Assembly (NCBI RefSeq): GCF_002506585.1
Contig: NZ_DAXW01000015.1
Coordinates: 62,220-126,219 of the forward strand
DNA: 64,000 nt
Direction of reading: 5' to 3'
Origin: Methanoculleus sp. UBA430
GTDB lineage: Archaea > Halobacteriota > Methanomicrobia > Methanomicrobiales > Methanoculleaceae
Of the stretch, positions 9,524 to 18,284 are shown piece after piece. Below the pieces are notes generated by a model. That model made no database searches, was not told where the DNA came from, and saw only the letters and a program-made list of their open reading frames with translations. A program made the translations under genes and the position numbers. The number at the start of each line of letters is the position of its first letter. The stretch's first letter is position 1.

Positions 9524-9679
9524 ATGTATCCCGGTACAGGTATCGGAACGCTCCCGGTTATTTTTACCGAACCGTCTCCGGCCTCTTCCACCGACAGAGA
9601 TGCAACCGCACGTGACCGGACCCTGCTTACTCACCGTAAGCCGCAAAAACACCTACAGAGAACAGATGAAAAGATAGAA

Positions 9680-9764
9680 TGCGAGGGAGGCGATTCGAAC
9701 GCCCGAACACCTTCGTGACAAGGCCCTCAACCTTGCGCCTTTGACCTGGCTCGGCAACCCTCGC
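9680..9764 (-). tRNA. tRNA-Leu (anticodon GAG)
   Basis: Read on the minus strand, acceptor GCGAGGG pairs with CCCTCGC, the anticodon stem CAAGG/CCTTG carries loop TTGAGGG (anticodon GAG), a long variable arm follows as in leucine tRNAs, and the T-loop is TTCGAAT. The discriminator is A. CCA is not encoded. Confidence 0.95.
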
Positions 9765-9944
9765 CCTGTTCTTCTCTATACAACGCACTGCAACCATAAA
9801 ACATCTTGCTCTCCGGGCCCGTGCCCTTGCTGTCCCGGAGGCCGGGAGCCGCCGCCGGACCGCGATCCCGGGTACAGACCTGGACCATGGCGCACCGTGA
9901 CCCGCGTCGGTGTATATTTATTTGCTCCGCTCCAATAGTTCCGT

Positions 9945-10448
9945 ATGTGGGCCGACATCTCACGGGAGTTCGCTGATTCGCCGTCCCAGGGCCGGGTAGT
10001 CCATTTCCTGCTGGAGAACGGGTTCGGCATCAACGAAGAGGGGCGCGTCGTCTGCAACGGCATCGAGATCCCCGCAACGCATATCGGCAGGGCGATCGAG
10101 ACCGACCGCAGGGTCGTCGATGCCACTGCCCGCCGCATCCTCGATAACCCCGGCCTGGCGAAGATCTTCCTCCGGATGCGCGCCGCGCCCGACCTCTCCC
10201 GGGTCGCCGAGGCCCTCGGCCTCTCGGTGATCACGCTCTACCCGAAGGACGCGCACCAGAAGGGGATCGTCGGTGCGGCGGTCGAAGTCCTCGTCGATCA
10301 CGACCTCCCCATCCGCCAGATCTTCGTCACCGACCCTTACCTCGCAGAAGAGCCGAAACTCGTGATGATCGTGGACGCACCAAGGGTCCCGGCGTCGGTC
10401 TACGAACGCCTGCGTGCGCTCCCCCAGGTGCAGCGGCTGGTCATCTGA
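9945..10448 (+). CDS. ACT-domain regulator of amino acid metabolism (COG2150-like)
   Basis: The 167-residue protein fits the archaeal family of predicted amino-acid-metabolism regulators. An N-terminal helical, DNA-binding-like half (residues 1-90) precedes an ACT domain (about 95-165, starting LSVITLYPKDAHQKGIVGAAVEVL). ACT domains bind amino acids. A TATA-like element (GTATATTTAT near 9911) lies about 30 bases before the ATG, so the leader is very short. The gene converges on and overlaps the HD-domain gene by eight bases. The target genes and the ligand are not known. Confidence 0.8.
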   Translation: MWADISREFADSPSQGRVVHFLLENGFGINEEGRVVCNGIEIPATHIGRAIETDRRVVDATARRILDNPGLAKIFLRMRAAPDLSRVAEALGLSVITLYPKDAHQKGIVGAAVEVLVDHDLPIRQIFVTDPYLAEEPKLVMIVDAPRVPASVYERLRALPQVQRLVI

Positions 10449-10926
10449 AGAGTTCCACTTCGAACGCTAGATGACAGATCCGCTCCCTCTGCCTCCTCGG
10501 GAGCGCGATTGCGTGCTGCAGCCGCTCTTCGAGCGTGATGGCGCGGGTCCCCTTCACCAGATTGTCTGCGTGGGCAACGATCTTCTCCTCAACCGTCTGG
10601 GGCATGCAGTCGCGCGGCACGAGATTGAGGAGCGAGCACTCGTCGGCCGTCAGCCCCCCACCGATGTGCCGCTCGACGATGGCGGCGATTGCCTCATCCA
10701 GATCGAACGAGCGGCACAACGCGCCGCCCACCTCCGCGTGGCGGATATCGTGCGTCACGCCCCGGCCGATGTCATGGAGGAGAGCGCCGGCCGCGACCAG
10801 GTCGCGGTCGACGGCGCTGTCGGAGGCATAGGTGAGCGCAAGGTCGCGCACCGCCCGGCAGTGGGCGACGACCCCCCCGGAGCACCCCGCGCGCCGGAGG
10901 AGGGCGATGCAATCCTCTTCACGCAC
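10441..10926 (-). CDS. HD-domain phosphohydrolase (TIGR00295-like)
   Basis: From GTG at 10926 the protein is 161 residues. It shows the HD signature: His in VVAHCRAVRDLAL, the HD pair in ALLHDIGRG, then ITHDIRHAEVGG and a distal Asp in EEKIVAHADNLVKG. The archaeal TIGR00295 group is a small stand-alone HD protein of unknown substrate, probably a nucleotide or phospho-ester hydrolase. GTG overlaps the tfe stop, so translation is likely coupled to tfe; the pairing with tfe is worth noting but does not prove a shared role. Confidence 0.82.
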   Translation of the reverse strand: MREEDCIALLRRAGCSGGVVAHCRAVRDLALTYASDSAVDRDLVAAGALLHDIGRGVTHDIRHAEVGGALCRSFDLDEAIAAIVERHIGGGLTADECSLLNLVPRDCMPQTVEEKIVAHADNLVKGTRAITLEERLQHAIALPRRQRERICHLAFEVELFR

Positions 10927-11440
10927 TCCCGAGGCTCTCCTTGATCTTGTCGACCCTTCTTCTGAGGGCGGTGGCGATGAGTTCGTTGTCGAAGTGTTCG
11001 AGCATCGCCTCACAGTTCGGGCATTCGAAGTTCCAGTTTGCCGCATCGGTGAAGGTGTAGACGATGCTGCAGTTCCTGCACATATAAAAGTCGTTCTTCT
11101 CCTCGTAGGTGAGCCGGGTATCGAGGTGCTCGAGCACGTCCCGGATCTCTTCCTCGAGCACGTCATGGACGCGGTCCAGCCGGAGGTGCCAGAGGTAGGT
11201 GAGCCAGCCGGTCTCGGTGTTCTTCAAACGCCGGTACTCAGCGAGACGCTTCTCGTAGAGCGTGTAGAGCGTGTGACGGACGGTATTAAGGTTGACCCCG
11301 GTCATCTCGGCGAGTTCCTCGTCGCTGTGCTCCCCACCCTCGGGGAACCGCCTGATGAGTTCGATACCGTCCTCCCCGATCATGCGCAGGACATAGGCGT
11401 TGATTGCCGGATCGTTTAACAGTTCAGTGACGGATACCAT
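10919..11440 (-). CDS. tfe: Transcription factor E, alpha subunit
   Basis: The protein has the two expected parts: an N-terminal winged helix (about 5-90, with EMTGVNLNTVRHTLYTLYEKRLAEYRR) and a C-terminal zinc ribbon with CRNC and CPNC. It is the archaeal counterpart of the TFIIE alpha subunit and helps RNA polymerase melt promoters during initiation. Length (173 residues) is normal. ATG at 11440 has GGAG about eleven bases upstream; a TTG two codons earlier is the longer alternative. The HD gene follows with overlapping codons. Confidence 0.95.
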   Translation of the reverse strand: MVSVTELLNDPAINAYVLRMIGEDGIELIRRFPEGGEHSDEELAEMTGVNLNTVRHTLYTLYEKRLAEYRRLKNTETGWLTYLWHLRLDRVHDVLEEEIRDVLEHLDTRLTYEEKNDFYMCRNCSIVYTFTDAANWNFECPNCEAMLEHFDNELIATALRRRVDKIKESLGSA

Positions 11441-11565
11441 GCTCAAATCTCCCCATAGCAGGATAGTCTATAATAGTTATGGTTCAGCATCGATGCGCAC
11501 CATATTCTGCTCTCAATCTTTAACATCCTTTCCCGTTGAAGGGGCTGCTCGTGCGCGGCCGGCGG

Positions 11566-12642
11566 TCACTCCCCGAGCAGCCGCCGGACGGCCGCGGTGC
11601 TCTCCTCCAGATCCGCGGCAGCCTTCGCCTCGGTTTGCCCAACCCCATAAACGCTCACGACGGCATGCCCTTCCTCGAACTCGGTGCCGGGCCAGGGGAT
11701 ATCGGCGATCCGGGGCGCAAGCGGTGCGAGATCCGCATCAACCTGCATATCCCGCTCCGCAAAGAGGATTCGCCGGACTGCGACCTGCCGGGCCGCAGGC
11801 ATCGCCGCCGGGATGATCCCGCGGCAGGCGTCCATGTGCATGGCAAAGACGTTCTGCCCCGTCGCCATCTCAACCGTATCCACGGTCGCCTGGAACCGGG
11901 GGTTGATCTCGATCGTCCAGGGTCTCTCCCCCGCCATGAAGTCGATCCCGACCGAGCCCACGCATCCGCTCGCGGCAGCGATCCGCTCGGCCGCTGCGAT
12001 CATCTCCCCGGCAAGCGGGTGGGCGAATGGGGTGACGGAGCCGGCAAACCCGTGCGCGCTCTCGCCCTCCCCCCGCAAGATCTGCCGGTTGACCGCGACG
12101 GCCCGCGCGCGCCGGCCGTCGGCGACACAGGAGACGCTCGAGGGGATCCCGTCGACGAGTTGCTGTGCGACATACGGAACGTCCGGCCAGGCCTCCTCCC
12201 ACCGGCGGAGTTCTTCGGCGGTCTTCACGACTGCGTTCCGCCACCCTCCCGCTCCCCGGCGCGGCTTGACCATCATCGGGTAGTGGTCGGCCCCGGCAAG
12301 CGGCGGGACCGGGACGTCCAGCCTCTCGAAGAACCGCTGGATCTCTAGTTTATCCAGGAATCGCTCCACTTTCGCGGGCGGCGTGCCGCAGAGCGGGATC
12401 GTCGTCCCGATCGTCTCGGCGCCCGAAGCGACGACCAGCGCGTCGACCGGGTGACGGGCGGCGAGTTCGGCGATCTTCTCCGGGAGTTCGGCGAGGTCGT
12501 CGAACCCGAGGCACTCCTCCGTGCACCAGGCAAGATCCTGGTCGCAGAAGTGGTCGACGGCGTAGACCGTGTAGCCGGCCCGGCGGGCCGACTGTGCCAC
12601 GTGCCGCGTGGCGAACCCCGCAACCAGCACCCGGCCCGTCAC
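11566..12642 (-). CDS. ATP-grasp ligase-like protein (COG2232-like)
   Basis: From GTG 12642 the protein is 358 residues. The N-terminal ~100 residues look like the pre-ATP-grasp fold (RVLVAGFATRHVAQSARRAGY). The ATP-grasp core follows with MVKPRRGAGG, the linker YVAQQLVDG, and the metal-binding IDFMAGERPWTIEINPRFQ (Glu and Asn as Mg ligands). ATP-grasp enzymes join a carboxylate to an amine, thiol or acid through an acyl phosphate. The substrate is unknown. The GTG start overlaps the stop of the aTrm56 gene, so the two form an operon. Start was set by frame and overlap rather than by a strong ribosome site. Confidence 0.8.
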   Translation of the reverse strand: MTGRVLVAGFATRHVAQSARRAGYTVYAVDHFCDQDLAWCTEECLGFDDLAELPEKIAELAARHPVDALVVASGAETIGTTIPLCGTPPAKVERFLDKLEIQRFFERLDVPVPPLAGADHYPMMVKPRRGAGGWRNAVVKTAEELRRWEEAWPDVPYVAQQLVDGIPSSVSCVADGRRARAVAVNRQILRGEGESAHGFAGSVTPFAHPLAGEMIAAAERIAAASGCVGSVGIDFMAGERPWTIEINPRFQATVDTVEMATGQNVFAMHMDACRGIIPAAMPAARQVAVRRILFAERDMQVDADLAPLAPRIADIPWPGTEFEEGHAVVSVYGVGQTEAKAAADLEESTAAVRRLLGE

Positions 12643-13163
12643 CGCTCCACCGTCTTCTTCCCGACCTTCGTCGGCTCGATCCGGATCTTCGCGTCCGGGT
12701 ACTCCCGGTTGAGTTCCTTCCCCTCGAAGAGGTGGTCGAGGAAGAGGGCGAGGCTCGATATCTCCGAGTGGGGCTGGGTGGTCACCGAGACGTTGTAGTC
12801 GGCAAGGCCGTAGATATCGCCCGGCACCTTCTCCGCCCCGACCACGACGAGCACCCGCTCCTCTCCCCGGATCTCGTCGATAACGTCGGTCATCCGGAGC
12901 CCGTACATCGTGAGGTGGGCGACCTTGCCGCCGCCGGCCTTCCAGTCCTGGATGCACCGCCGCCACTTGACGTCGTTCTCGACGAAGAACTCCCCTCCCC
13001 ACCGGTCAGCCACATCCTCGATGCTCGTGATCACGCCGTGGTCGTTCGCGGCGAGGTACATCCCCTGCGCCCCGAGCGCCCGCGCCGCGAGGCCGACATG
13101 GGTCGTCACCCGCTGGTCGCGTTCGGGCCGGTGGCCTATCCTGAGTACTGCTACTTCGGGCAT
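12639..13163 (-). CDS. tRNA (cytidine(56)-2'-O)-methyltransferase aTrm56
   Basis: The 174-residue protein matches the archaea-specific SPOUT enzyme that methylates the ribose of C56 in the tRNA T-loop using SAM. Visible hallmarks are VLRIGHRPERDQRVTTHVGLAARALGA at the start and, in the C-terminal knot, VVVGAEKVPGDIYGLADYNVSVTTQPHSEISSLALFLD. ATG at 13163 starts the conserved region. Its gene lies in a tight operon: winged-helix protein, aTrm56, ATP-grasp protein, with one-base gap and overlap. Confidence 0.92.
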   Translation of the reverse strand: MPEVAVLRIGHRPERDQRVTTHVGLAARALGAQGMYLAANDHGVITSIEDVADRWGGEFFVENDVKWRRCIQDWKAGGGKVAHLTMYGLRMTDVIDEIRGEERVLVVVGAEKVPGDIYGLADYNVSVTTQPHSEISSLALFLDHLFEGKELNREYPDAKIRIEPTKVGKKTVER

Positions 13164-13164
13164 A

Positions 13165-13446
13165 TCACTCGTCCCTCTTCTTCGCCCTGATGACACCGTT
13201 CTCGATGACGAACGGGAGATCTTCCGTGGTATGCCGGCACTGGCACTCGATCAGCGACTCCTGAATGGAGAGGAGACGCACCTCATCGTCGGAGCGCCGG
13301 ACCAGGAGGTAGCGCTCGAGACGATCAAGCGATGCCGTGACCGCGCTCTGTTCAAAACCGGTGGCCGCTGCCAGGTCTTCGACCGTAACGCAGCCGGTTG
13401 CAGGAATCCGATGATATATGGCCCAATCCAGATCTTCCTCACGCAC
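13165..13446 (-). CDS. Small winged-helix DNA-binding protein
   Basis: 93 residues from a GTG start. TVEDLAAATGFEQSAVTASLDRLERYLLVRRSDDEVRLLS reads as a helix-turn-helix plus wing of the MarR/Lrp-like kind, followed by ESLIECQCRH and a basic tail. It ends one base before the aTrm56 ATG and so heads that operon. A role as autoregulator is plausible but nothing in the sequence shows it. The two cysteines (CQC) before the tail might bind metal. Confidence 0.7.
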   Translation of the reverse strand: MREEDLDWAIYHRIPATGCVTVEDLAAATGFEQSAVTASLDRLERYLLVRRSDDEVRLLSIQESLIECQCRHTTEDLPFVIENGVIRAKKRDE

Positions 13447-13579
13447 ACCTATTCTTTTTTCCGGATAGACCGATATAGTTATTCATGCGCCGTCTGCACC
13501 GATCCGGCTCTACCCGCCGCTATCCGGGCGGATCTCAAGAAGGTGCAGGACGACAGACAGGAAGGGTGGGAACCGAACG

Positions 13580-13972
13580 ATGGTAACTTATGCAGAACTT
13601 GCGGACCTTGCCGACGGGCTCTTCGAGGCGAGCGGCGATGACGACGAACTTCTCGCGGAGAGGCTGGATACGCTTGACGGAGAGACCCGGGCAGCCCTGC
13701 TCTCCTCCGACTTCCTCAACGCCTACCAGGTCTTCTACTACTTCTTCCGGGAGACGCCCGACGAACTCGCGATGGAGCGGCTGCAGCTCCATGCGGCATC
13801 GGACCTCGCCCGGGGGATCGTCGTCGACGAGATCGATATCTACGACCTGATCTTCACGCTCGCCGATGGAGAGCCCGTGCTCCTCCTCACCGACGGTGAT
13901 ACGGTGCTTGCCCGGTTCCGTGGCCCGGAAGCATACGCGGCTATGGTCAGGTACCTGGACGAGTCTCTCTAG
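13580..13972 (+). CDS. Conserved acidic hypothetical protein
   Basis: A 130-residue, strongly acidic protein with no signal peptide or membrane helix. The first 75 residues are helical (ELADLADGLFEASGDDDELLAERL), the last 55 beta-rich (PVLLLTDGDTVLARFRGPEAYAAMVRYLDE). I do not recognise the family. Codon use matches its neighbours, so it is a real host gene. It converges on the UPF0280 gene: both stops share the four bases CTAG at 13969-13972. Confidence 0.65.
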   Translation: MVTYAELADLADGLFEASGDDDELLAERLDTLDGETRAALLSSDFLNAYQVFYYFFRETPDELAMERLQLHAASDLARGIVVDEIDIYDLIFTLADGEPVLLLTDGDTVLARFRGPEAYAAMVRYLDESL

Positions 13973-14685
13973 AGCGGCGACCGACCGGCGGTGATTAACC
14001 GTTCGTCCACCTTCGCCCGCACGACCGCCGGAAGGTCCCCCCAGCGGATGACCGCGTCGTTGATGATGGCGAGGACGCCCGTAACCCCGGTCCCGGGGAG
14101 GGTGTCGAGGACGGAGGTGTCGTCTGCCCCGATCCGGTTGCAGATCGCCGTCGCCCAGGCATCCGCGACGGCGACGTCGGGGGAGAAGACCGTCACGGCG
14201 TCGGCGATGCCGAGACTGATCGACGGACCCACCGTCGCCGATGAGGTGCAGATCCCGAGGATCTCGTTCTGTGGCGGGAGCAGGAACGCGATACGCCCGC
14301 TCAAGGGTGATGCGCCTGCGTAAACGCCTATCTTCACCTCGCGGTCGCTCACCAGAGCGATATCCCCCCCGTTGTCGACGAGACCGAACGCTGCCCCGGC
14401 CTCGACCATCGCCTCAACCCCCGCCCAGGCGATGGCCCCCGCCACCGCCGCCATCGGCCCCACCCCGGCCCCTGCTGCGGCCCGGGCCATGCGCCCGACG
14501 GTCCGCCCGGGGGACGCCGGCGTATACGGTTCAAAAGTTGCCGAAAAATAGGGGTCGAGGGCGATCTGCCGCTCGACCTCCTGCCGGGCGGCCAGCATCC
14601 CGGACGTTGCCGCCGCGACCTCCTCAGGGGTCCCGGCAAGGATGGTCGCGATCGTCTGCCGGAACTCGAAGTGCTCCCGGATCAT
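13969..14685 (-). CDS. UPF0280 / COG2122 ApbE-like protein linked to homocysteine synthesis
   Basis: The 238-residue protein belongs to the ApbE-related UPF0280 family (GPMAAVAGAIAWAGVEAM, LVDNGGDIAL, GICTSSATVGPS). In methanogens this family (COG2122) has been genetically linked to making homocysteine from aspartate semialdehyde, together with the two genes just upstream here. ATG at 14685 overlaps the ferredoxin gene stop by four bases, so all three genes form one operon. Its biochemical step is not firmly known; maturation or redox support for the sulfurtransferase is a reasonable guess. Confidence 0.9.
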   Translation of the reverse strand: MIREHFEFRQTIATILAGTPEEVAAATSGMLAARQEVERQIALDPYFSATFEPYTPASPGRTVGRMARAAAGAGVGPMAAVAGAIAWAGVEAMVEAGAAFGLVDNGGDIALVSDREVKIGVYAGASPLSGRIAFLLPPQNEILGICTSSATVGPSISLGIADAVTVFSPDVAVADAWATAICNRIGADDTSVLDTLPGTGVTGVLAIINDAVIRWGDLPAVVRAKVDERLITAGRSPL

Positions 14686-15080
14686 CCCTGCTGCGAGAGG
14701 GCGCCGTGCGGGCATGCCCGGATGCACTTGCCGCAGAGGACGCACCGCTCGGCGATCACCCGGAGGCGCCACTCCTCGTCGAAGGAGAAGACCTCCTGGG
14801 GGCAGACGCTGATGCAGGCCCCGCAATCAACGCACTCCGCCTCGTCGAGAGTGATGGCATTCTCCATCACGTGGACCGCGACCCCCATCTCCTCGAGGCG
14901 GCGGCGGACCAGGTCCGCGTCCCTATCGGGGACATCGATCAGCACCTCCCCTGCCATCGAGTCTATGTTCGCCTTCTCCACGTTGATGAGGACGCCGGTC
15001 TCCTTCACCACCCGGGCGATCACCGGCTCCCGTCCCGGGTCGGCTTTCCCTTTTCGGGAGAAGGAGAGCAGGAGCTTCAT
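14682..15080 (-). CDS. NIL-domain ferredoxin subunit of the aspartate semialdehyde sulfurtransferase system
   Basis: 132 residues. Residues 1-75 are a NIL domain (VIARVVKETGVLINVEKANID...GEVLIDVPD). Residues 80-130 contain two [4Fe-4S] motifs, CVDCGACISVCP and CVLCGKCIRACP. The match is to the NIL/Fer4 protein (MA1822 type) that partners the COG1900 sulfurtransferase in methanogens, supplying electrons for turning a persulfide into the thiol of homocysteine. It overlaps its neighbours by four bases on both sides. Confidence 0.92.
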   Translation of the reverse strand: MKLLLSFSRKGKADPGREPVIARVVKETGVLINVEKANIDSMAGEVLIDVPDRDADLVRRRLEEMGVAVHVMENAITLDEAECVDCGACISVCPQEVFSFDEEWRLRVIAERCVLCGKCIRACPHGALSQQG

Positions 15081-16585
15081 CGCCGCCGCCTCCCGCCGAA
15101 GAGCTTCCCGAGATCGATCGCCGAGAGAATGCCGACTACCCGGTTCGTCGCGTCAACCACCGGAAGCGCGCTGATGTTGTTCTGCTCCAGTTTCCGGGCG
15201 GCGACGTCCACCGGCTCGTCCGGGGTCGTCTTGATCACCTTCCGGGTCATGATGTCTTTGACCTGTCGCAGTTTACCGTCGTTCACCACCGCCTTCGAGA
15301 CATCGTAGGTGGTGATGATCCCGACCAGCGTGCCGTTCCCGTCGAGAACCGGGAGGTGGTTCGTCTCGTCCTTGAGGAGCCGTTTTGCCGCCACCCGGAT
15401 CTCCTCGTCCTCCGTGATGCTGATCACCTGCCGGTTCATGATCTCGCGGACGCGGGGGCTGACGGCCGTCTCCCGCATGGGTCTCGCACGTTTTGTCGGG
15501 TCGATCCGCCGGGTGGGAAGCGCAAGTTCCATCTTCCCCCTCTCTATCCAGTCCTTGAGTTCCGTCGCAACCGCCCGTGCCCGCCGGTAACTGGAGAGCG
15601 ATGACGTCCTGACCGTCTCACCGCCGATCTCGACCGAGCCGCTCCTCAAGTCGGCGTAACTGACCTTCGCGAGCGACGGCCGGTCGCGCCGGGGCGTGCC
15701 GTAATCGATGATGTCGGTCAGGATATCCTCGTCGCGCACCGCAGTGCTCCGGACGATCCCGGTATCGAGCACCGGGATCGGGATGCCGACGCCGACATAC
15801 ATCGTCACGCCGTAGCCGTTCATCACTGCCGCACGCAGGAACTCCTGGCGCATCTGCTTCATGTCCCCGGTCACCATCAGCGTCCCAAAGCCGCCCCCAG
15901 CAGAGTGCTGGGTCCCCTCGCCGACGATCATTCCTTCGGCACCGGCAAGGAAGATCGAGACGCCGCTCCCGATGACCCGGAATTCGGGGTCGTTTGCGAG
16001 CGGTGAGAGGGTCCCTGCGCCGGAGTAGGAGACGTTGCCGCACCGCGGGAGGAGGGTGCCCATGTAGGTCTGGAGCGTCCGGTCGGTGGCGTTCGTCGCC
16101 GCGTTGTAGCGCTGGTAGGAGTTCCGCGGGTTGACCATGATCGCCTGGTTCATGTCCTCGAGGAGCAGCTCCGTGGTGATGCTCCGGCGCGGGTAGCAGT
16201 CGGTCCCGTGAGAGGTTGCCCGCAGCTCGACGGTGCCTCCGGCGACGAGTTCTTCGAGGACGTGGGCGCCGCCGTAGACCTGGTCCTTGGACTCGGCCTC
16301 CTGGGTTGCGCCAAGGTAGGCGTCGACCGCCGCTATTCCCGCGTATGCCTCCACGTCGTTGAGCCAGACGCGCTCCATCCGTATGGGGGGGTCGGCGTGC
16401 CCGAAGTTGAAGAAGGCACCGGAGGAGCACATTGCTCCGAACGTCCCGGTCGTGACGACGTCGACCTCCGCCAGTGCCCCTTCCTCTCCTAACTCGTCGA
16501 CAATCCCCGGCATCTCGTCGGCGGTAACCACTCGTGCACTACCGTCGCGTATCCGGGCATTGATGAGGTCAAGGGACTTTTCCAT
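15077..16585 (-). CDS. L-aspartate semialdehyde sulfurtransferase (COG1900/DUF39 with two CBS domains)
   Basis: The 502-residue protein has the DUF39 domain over residues 1-365 and a CBS pair over about 380-500 (REIMNRQVISITEDEEIRV... and VKDIMTRKVIKTTPDEPVDV...). The family (MA1821 type) inserts sulfide-derived sulfur into aspartate semialdehyde to make homocysteine, replacing the usual O-acyl-homoserine route. A conserved cysteine lies in FGAMCSSGAFFNFGH near residue 53. The CBS pair probably senses an adenosyl compound. It is the first gene of the homocysteine operon; a TATA-like TATAAATA lies about 26 bases before the ATG, suggesting a leaderless message. Confidence 0.93.
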   Translation of the reverse strand: MEKSLDLINARIRDGSARVVTADEMPGIVDELGEEGALAEVDVVTTGTFGAMCSSGAFFNFGHADPPIRMERVWLNDVEAYAGIAAVDAYLGATQEAESKDQVYGGAHVLEELVAGGTVELRATSHGTDCYPRRSITTELLLEDMNQAIMVNPRNSYQRYNAATNATDRTLQTYMGTLLPRCGNVSYSGAGTLSPLANDPEFRVIGSGVSIFLAGAEGMIVGEGTQHSAGGGFGTLMVTGDMKQMRQEFLRAAVMNGYGVTMYVGVGIPIPVLDTGIVRSTAVRDEDILTDIIDYGTPRRDRPSLAKVSYADLRSGSVEIGGETVRTSSLSSYRRARAVATELKDWIERGKMELALPTRRIDPTKRARPMRETAVSPRVREIMNRQVISITEDEEIRVAAKRLLKDETNHLPVLDGNGTLVGIITTYDVSKAVVNDGKLRQVKDIMTRKVIKTTPDEPVDVAARKLEQNNISALPVVDATNRVVGILSAIDLGKLFGGRRRR

Positions 16586-16602
16586 GAACGTATATTCATT
16601 TG

Positions 16603-16640
16603 GGAATATTTATAGGTGTTGATTATTACTTTTAGTAATA
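16603..16640 (-). promoter_or_regulatory. Promoter and candidate operator of the homocysteine operon
   Basis: On the minus strand, TATAAATATTCCC lies about 20-30 bases before the ATG at 16585. Immediately upstream of it is a 6-5-6 inverted repeat (TATTAC, centre, GTAATA at 16624-16640). The placement next to the BRE/TATA region is what one expects of an operator that controls the promoter. Confidence 0.45.
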
Positions 16641-16720
16641 TTGACCTGGGATATGCAGGCATTCCGGCAGCGATCGAATCGTGCATGGCTATGCTAAAAA
16701 GAAGGGGGGGTTCTAACTCT

Positions 16721-18022
16721 TCAGTCCCGCCTGTGCAGGGCAACAAGAAGCCCGAGGATGCCGAGCGCCCCGACTACCGCAAAGGGCGCCATGCCTGCGC
16801 TGGGTGCCTGGGTCGGGACGGCAGAAAGCGAGGCCGAGGCGGAAGCGGTGCTTCCGGCGCCGACCTGAACGGTGGTCGCCCAGTCGCCGTAGCCGCTGAG
16901 CGCCACCCTGACGGCATGGGTGCCGGCGGCAACACCGTCGACGGTCACCGGGGTGATGCCCTTATACGCGTTGTCGATGTAGACCTCGGCGCCGGAGGGG
17001 GATGAGGTGACCGCGATGGAGCCGGTCGTCGTGGTTGACTGGCCGGGCTGGAGGGCCGCGCTGACATGGCTCGTGGTTGCACTGCTGACACCGACCGGCG
17101 TCGTGTAGTCCTGGTAGCCCGAGAGAGCGACCCTGACGGTGTGGGAACCGACCGCGACGTTCGAGATCGTGTATACTCCTGCCGAGGGGGTCTTGCCCTG
17201 GTACTTCTCGTCGAGGAAGACGTCCGCACCTGCCGGGTAGGAGACGACATCGATTGCCCCGGTGGTATCGGAGGGGACGGCCGTCAGCCGGGCGTCGACG
17301 TAGCGGGTGACGCCGGAGGTCACGGCCACGGTCGACCTCCAGTCATAGTAGCCGGCAAGATCGAGTTCGATGTTGTGGTTCTTTGCCGAGACGCTGGAGA
17401 GCGTCAGGGGCGTCCGGCCTTTGTAGACCCCGTCCATGTAGACATAGGCGCCCGAGGGGGAGGACGTGACCTTGACCGACCCGTACTGCTCGATCGCTGT
17501 CAGGGTGAACTGGACGTTCGACTGCTGGCCCGCCCTGACCGTGACGGTCGTGTGATCGGACTGGTAGCCGGACCGTTCAGCGTCAAGGGAGTAGGTGCCG
17601 GGGACGAGGTTCTGGATCGTGAGCGGCGCCACTCCGCGGTAGTTCCCGTTTAAGTAGATGGCCGAGCCTGAAGGACTTGACGTGACCCGAATCGAACCGG
17701 CGGTCTCGACCGGTTGCAGCGTCGCGTAGACGTTCACGGTATCGCCCATAGCGGGTCCGGAGGGCAGGCCGGCGGAGTACGTGCGGTAACCGCTCTTCTC
17801 AACCCGGACGGTGCTGTAGGGCGACCCGGTGGTGTAGACCGGGATATCGATCCATCCTCCGTATGTAGTACCTTGGTACTCTCCGTCGAAATATACGTCG
17901 GCACCGTCGATGTTGCAGTGGACGCGGTACCATCCTTCATCTCCTCCGATGCCTGCAGAGACGGCAGGGATGCCGGCACAGAGGAAGAGGAGCGTCATTC
18001 CGATGATAAGGGTTCTTAACAT
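16721..18022 (-). CDS. Surface protein with five PEGA repeats
   Basis: 433 residues: signal peptide (1-23), five PEGA-type beta-sandwich repeats of about 70-80 residues, and a C-terminal membrane anchor with GMAPFAVVGALGILGLLVAL followed by HRRD. Repeats 2, 3 and 5 carry the SSPSGA(x)VY(I/M)D signature; repeat 4 reads SYPAGADVFLD and repeat 1 is more diverged (NIDGADVYFD). PEGA proteins are abundant in methanogens and act at the cell surface, probably in S-layer or extracellular protein interactions. The stop is followed on the minus strand by a T-rich run, a likely terminator. Ligand unknown. Confidence 0.92.
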   Translation of the reverse strand: MLRTLIIGMTLLFLCAGIPAVSAGIGGDEGWYRVHCNIDGADVYFDGEYQGTTYGGWIDIPVYTTGSPYSTVRVEKSGYRTYSAGLPSGPAMGDTVNVYATLQPVETAGSIRVTSSPSGSAIYLNGNYRGVAPLTIQNLVPGTYSLDAERSGYQSDHTTVTVRAGQQSNVQFTLTAIEQYGSVKVTSSPSGAYVYMDGVYKGRTPLTLSSVSAKNHNIELDLAGYYDWRSTVAVTSGVTRYVDARLTAVPSDTTGAIDVVSYPAGADVFLDEKYQGKTPSAGVYTISNVAVGSHTVRVALSGYQDYTTPVGVSSATTSHVSAALQPGQSTTTTGSIAVTSSPSGAEVYIDNAYKGITPVTVDGVAAGTHAVRVALSGYGDWATTVQVGAGSTASASASLSAVPTQAPSAGMAPFAVVGALGILGLLVALHRRD

Positions 18023-18284
18023 GCTCTGTCTCCGATAGATAACAGTCGAATGTCGGCTTTTTGATGGATAATTATTTCTATTTTTGTATCTCCGATTTCT
18101 GATACCATTTGATAATACCGGTCGTTTTTCTCAAGGAAAGATGCCCGATGTTACCGGAGATGAACGATCCACCCGACCCGGGTATTTTCATGCCCAGAGG
18201 TGATCTGTACTGAGGGAGGCGACCCTCGTTCTCCGGGCAACCCCGTCCACCTTTTTATCCCGCGAGATCAACATGGGGTACTGC

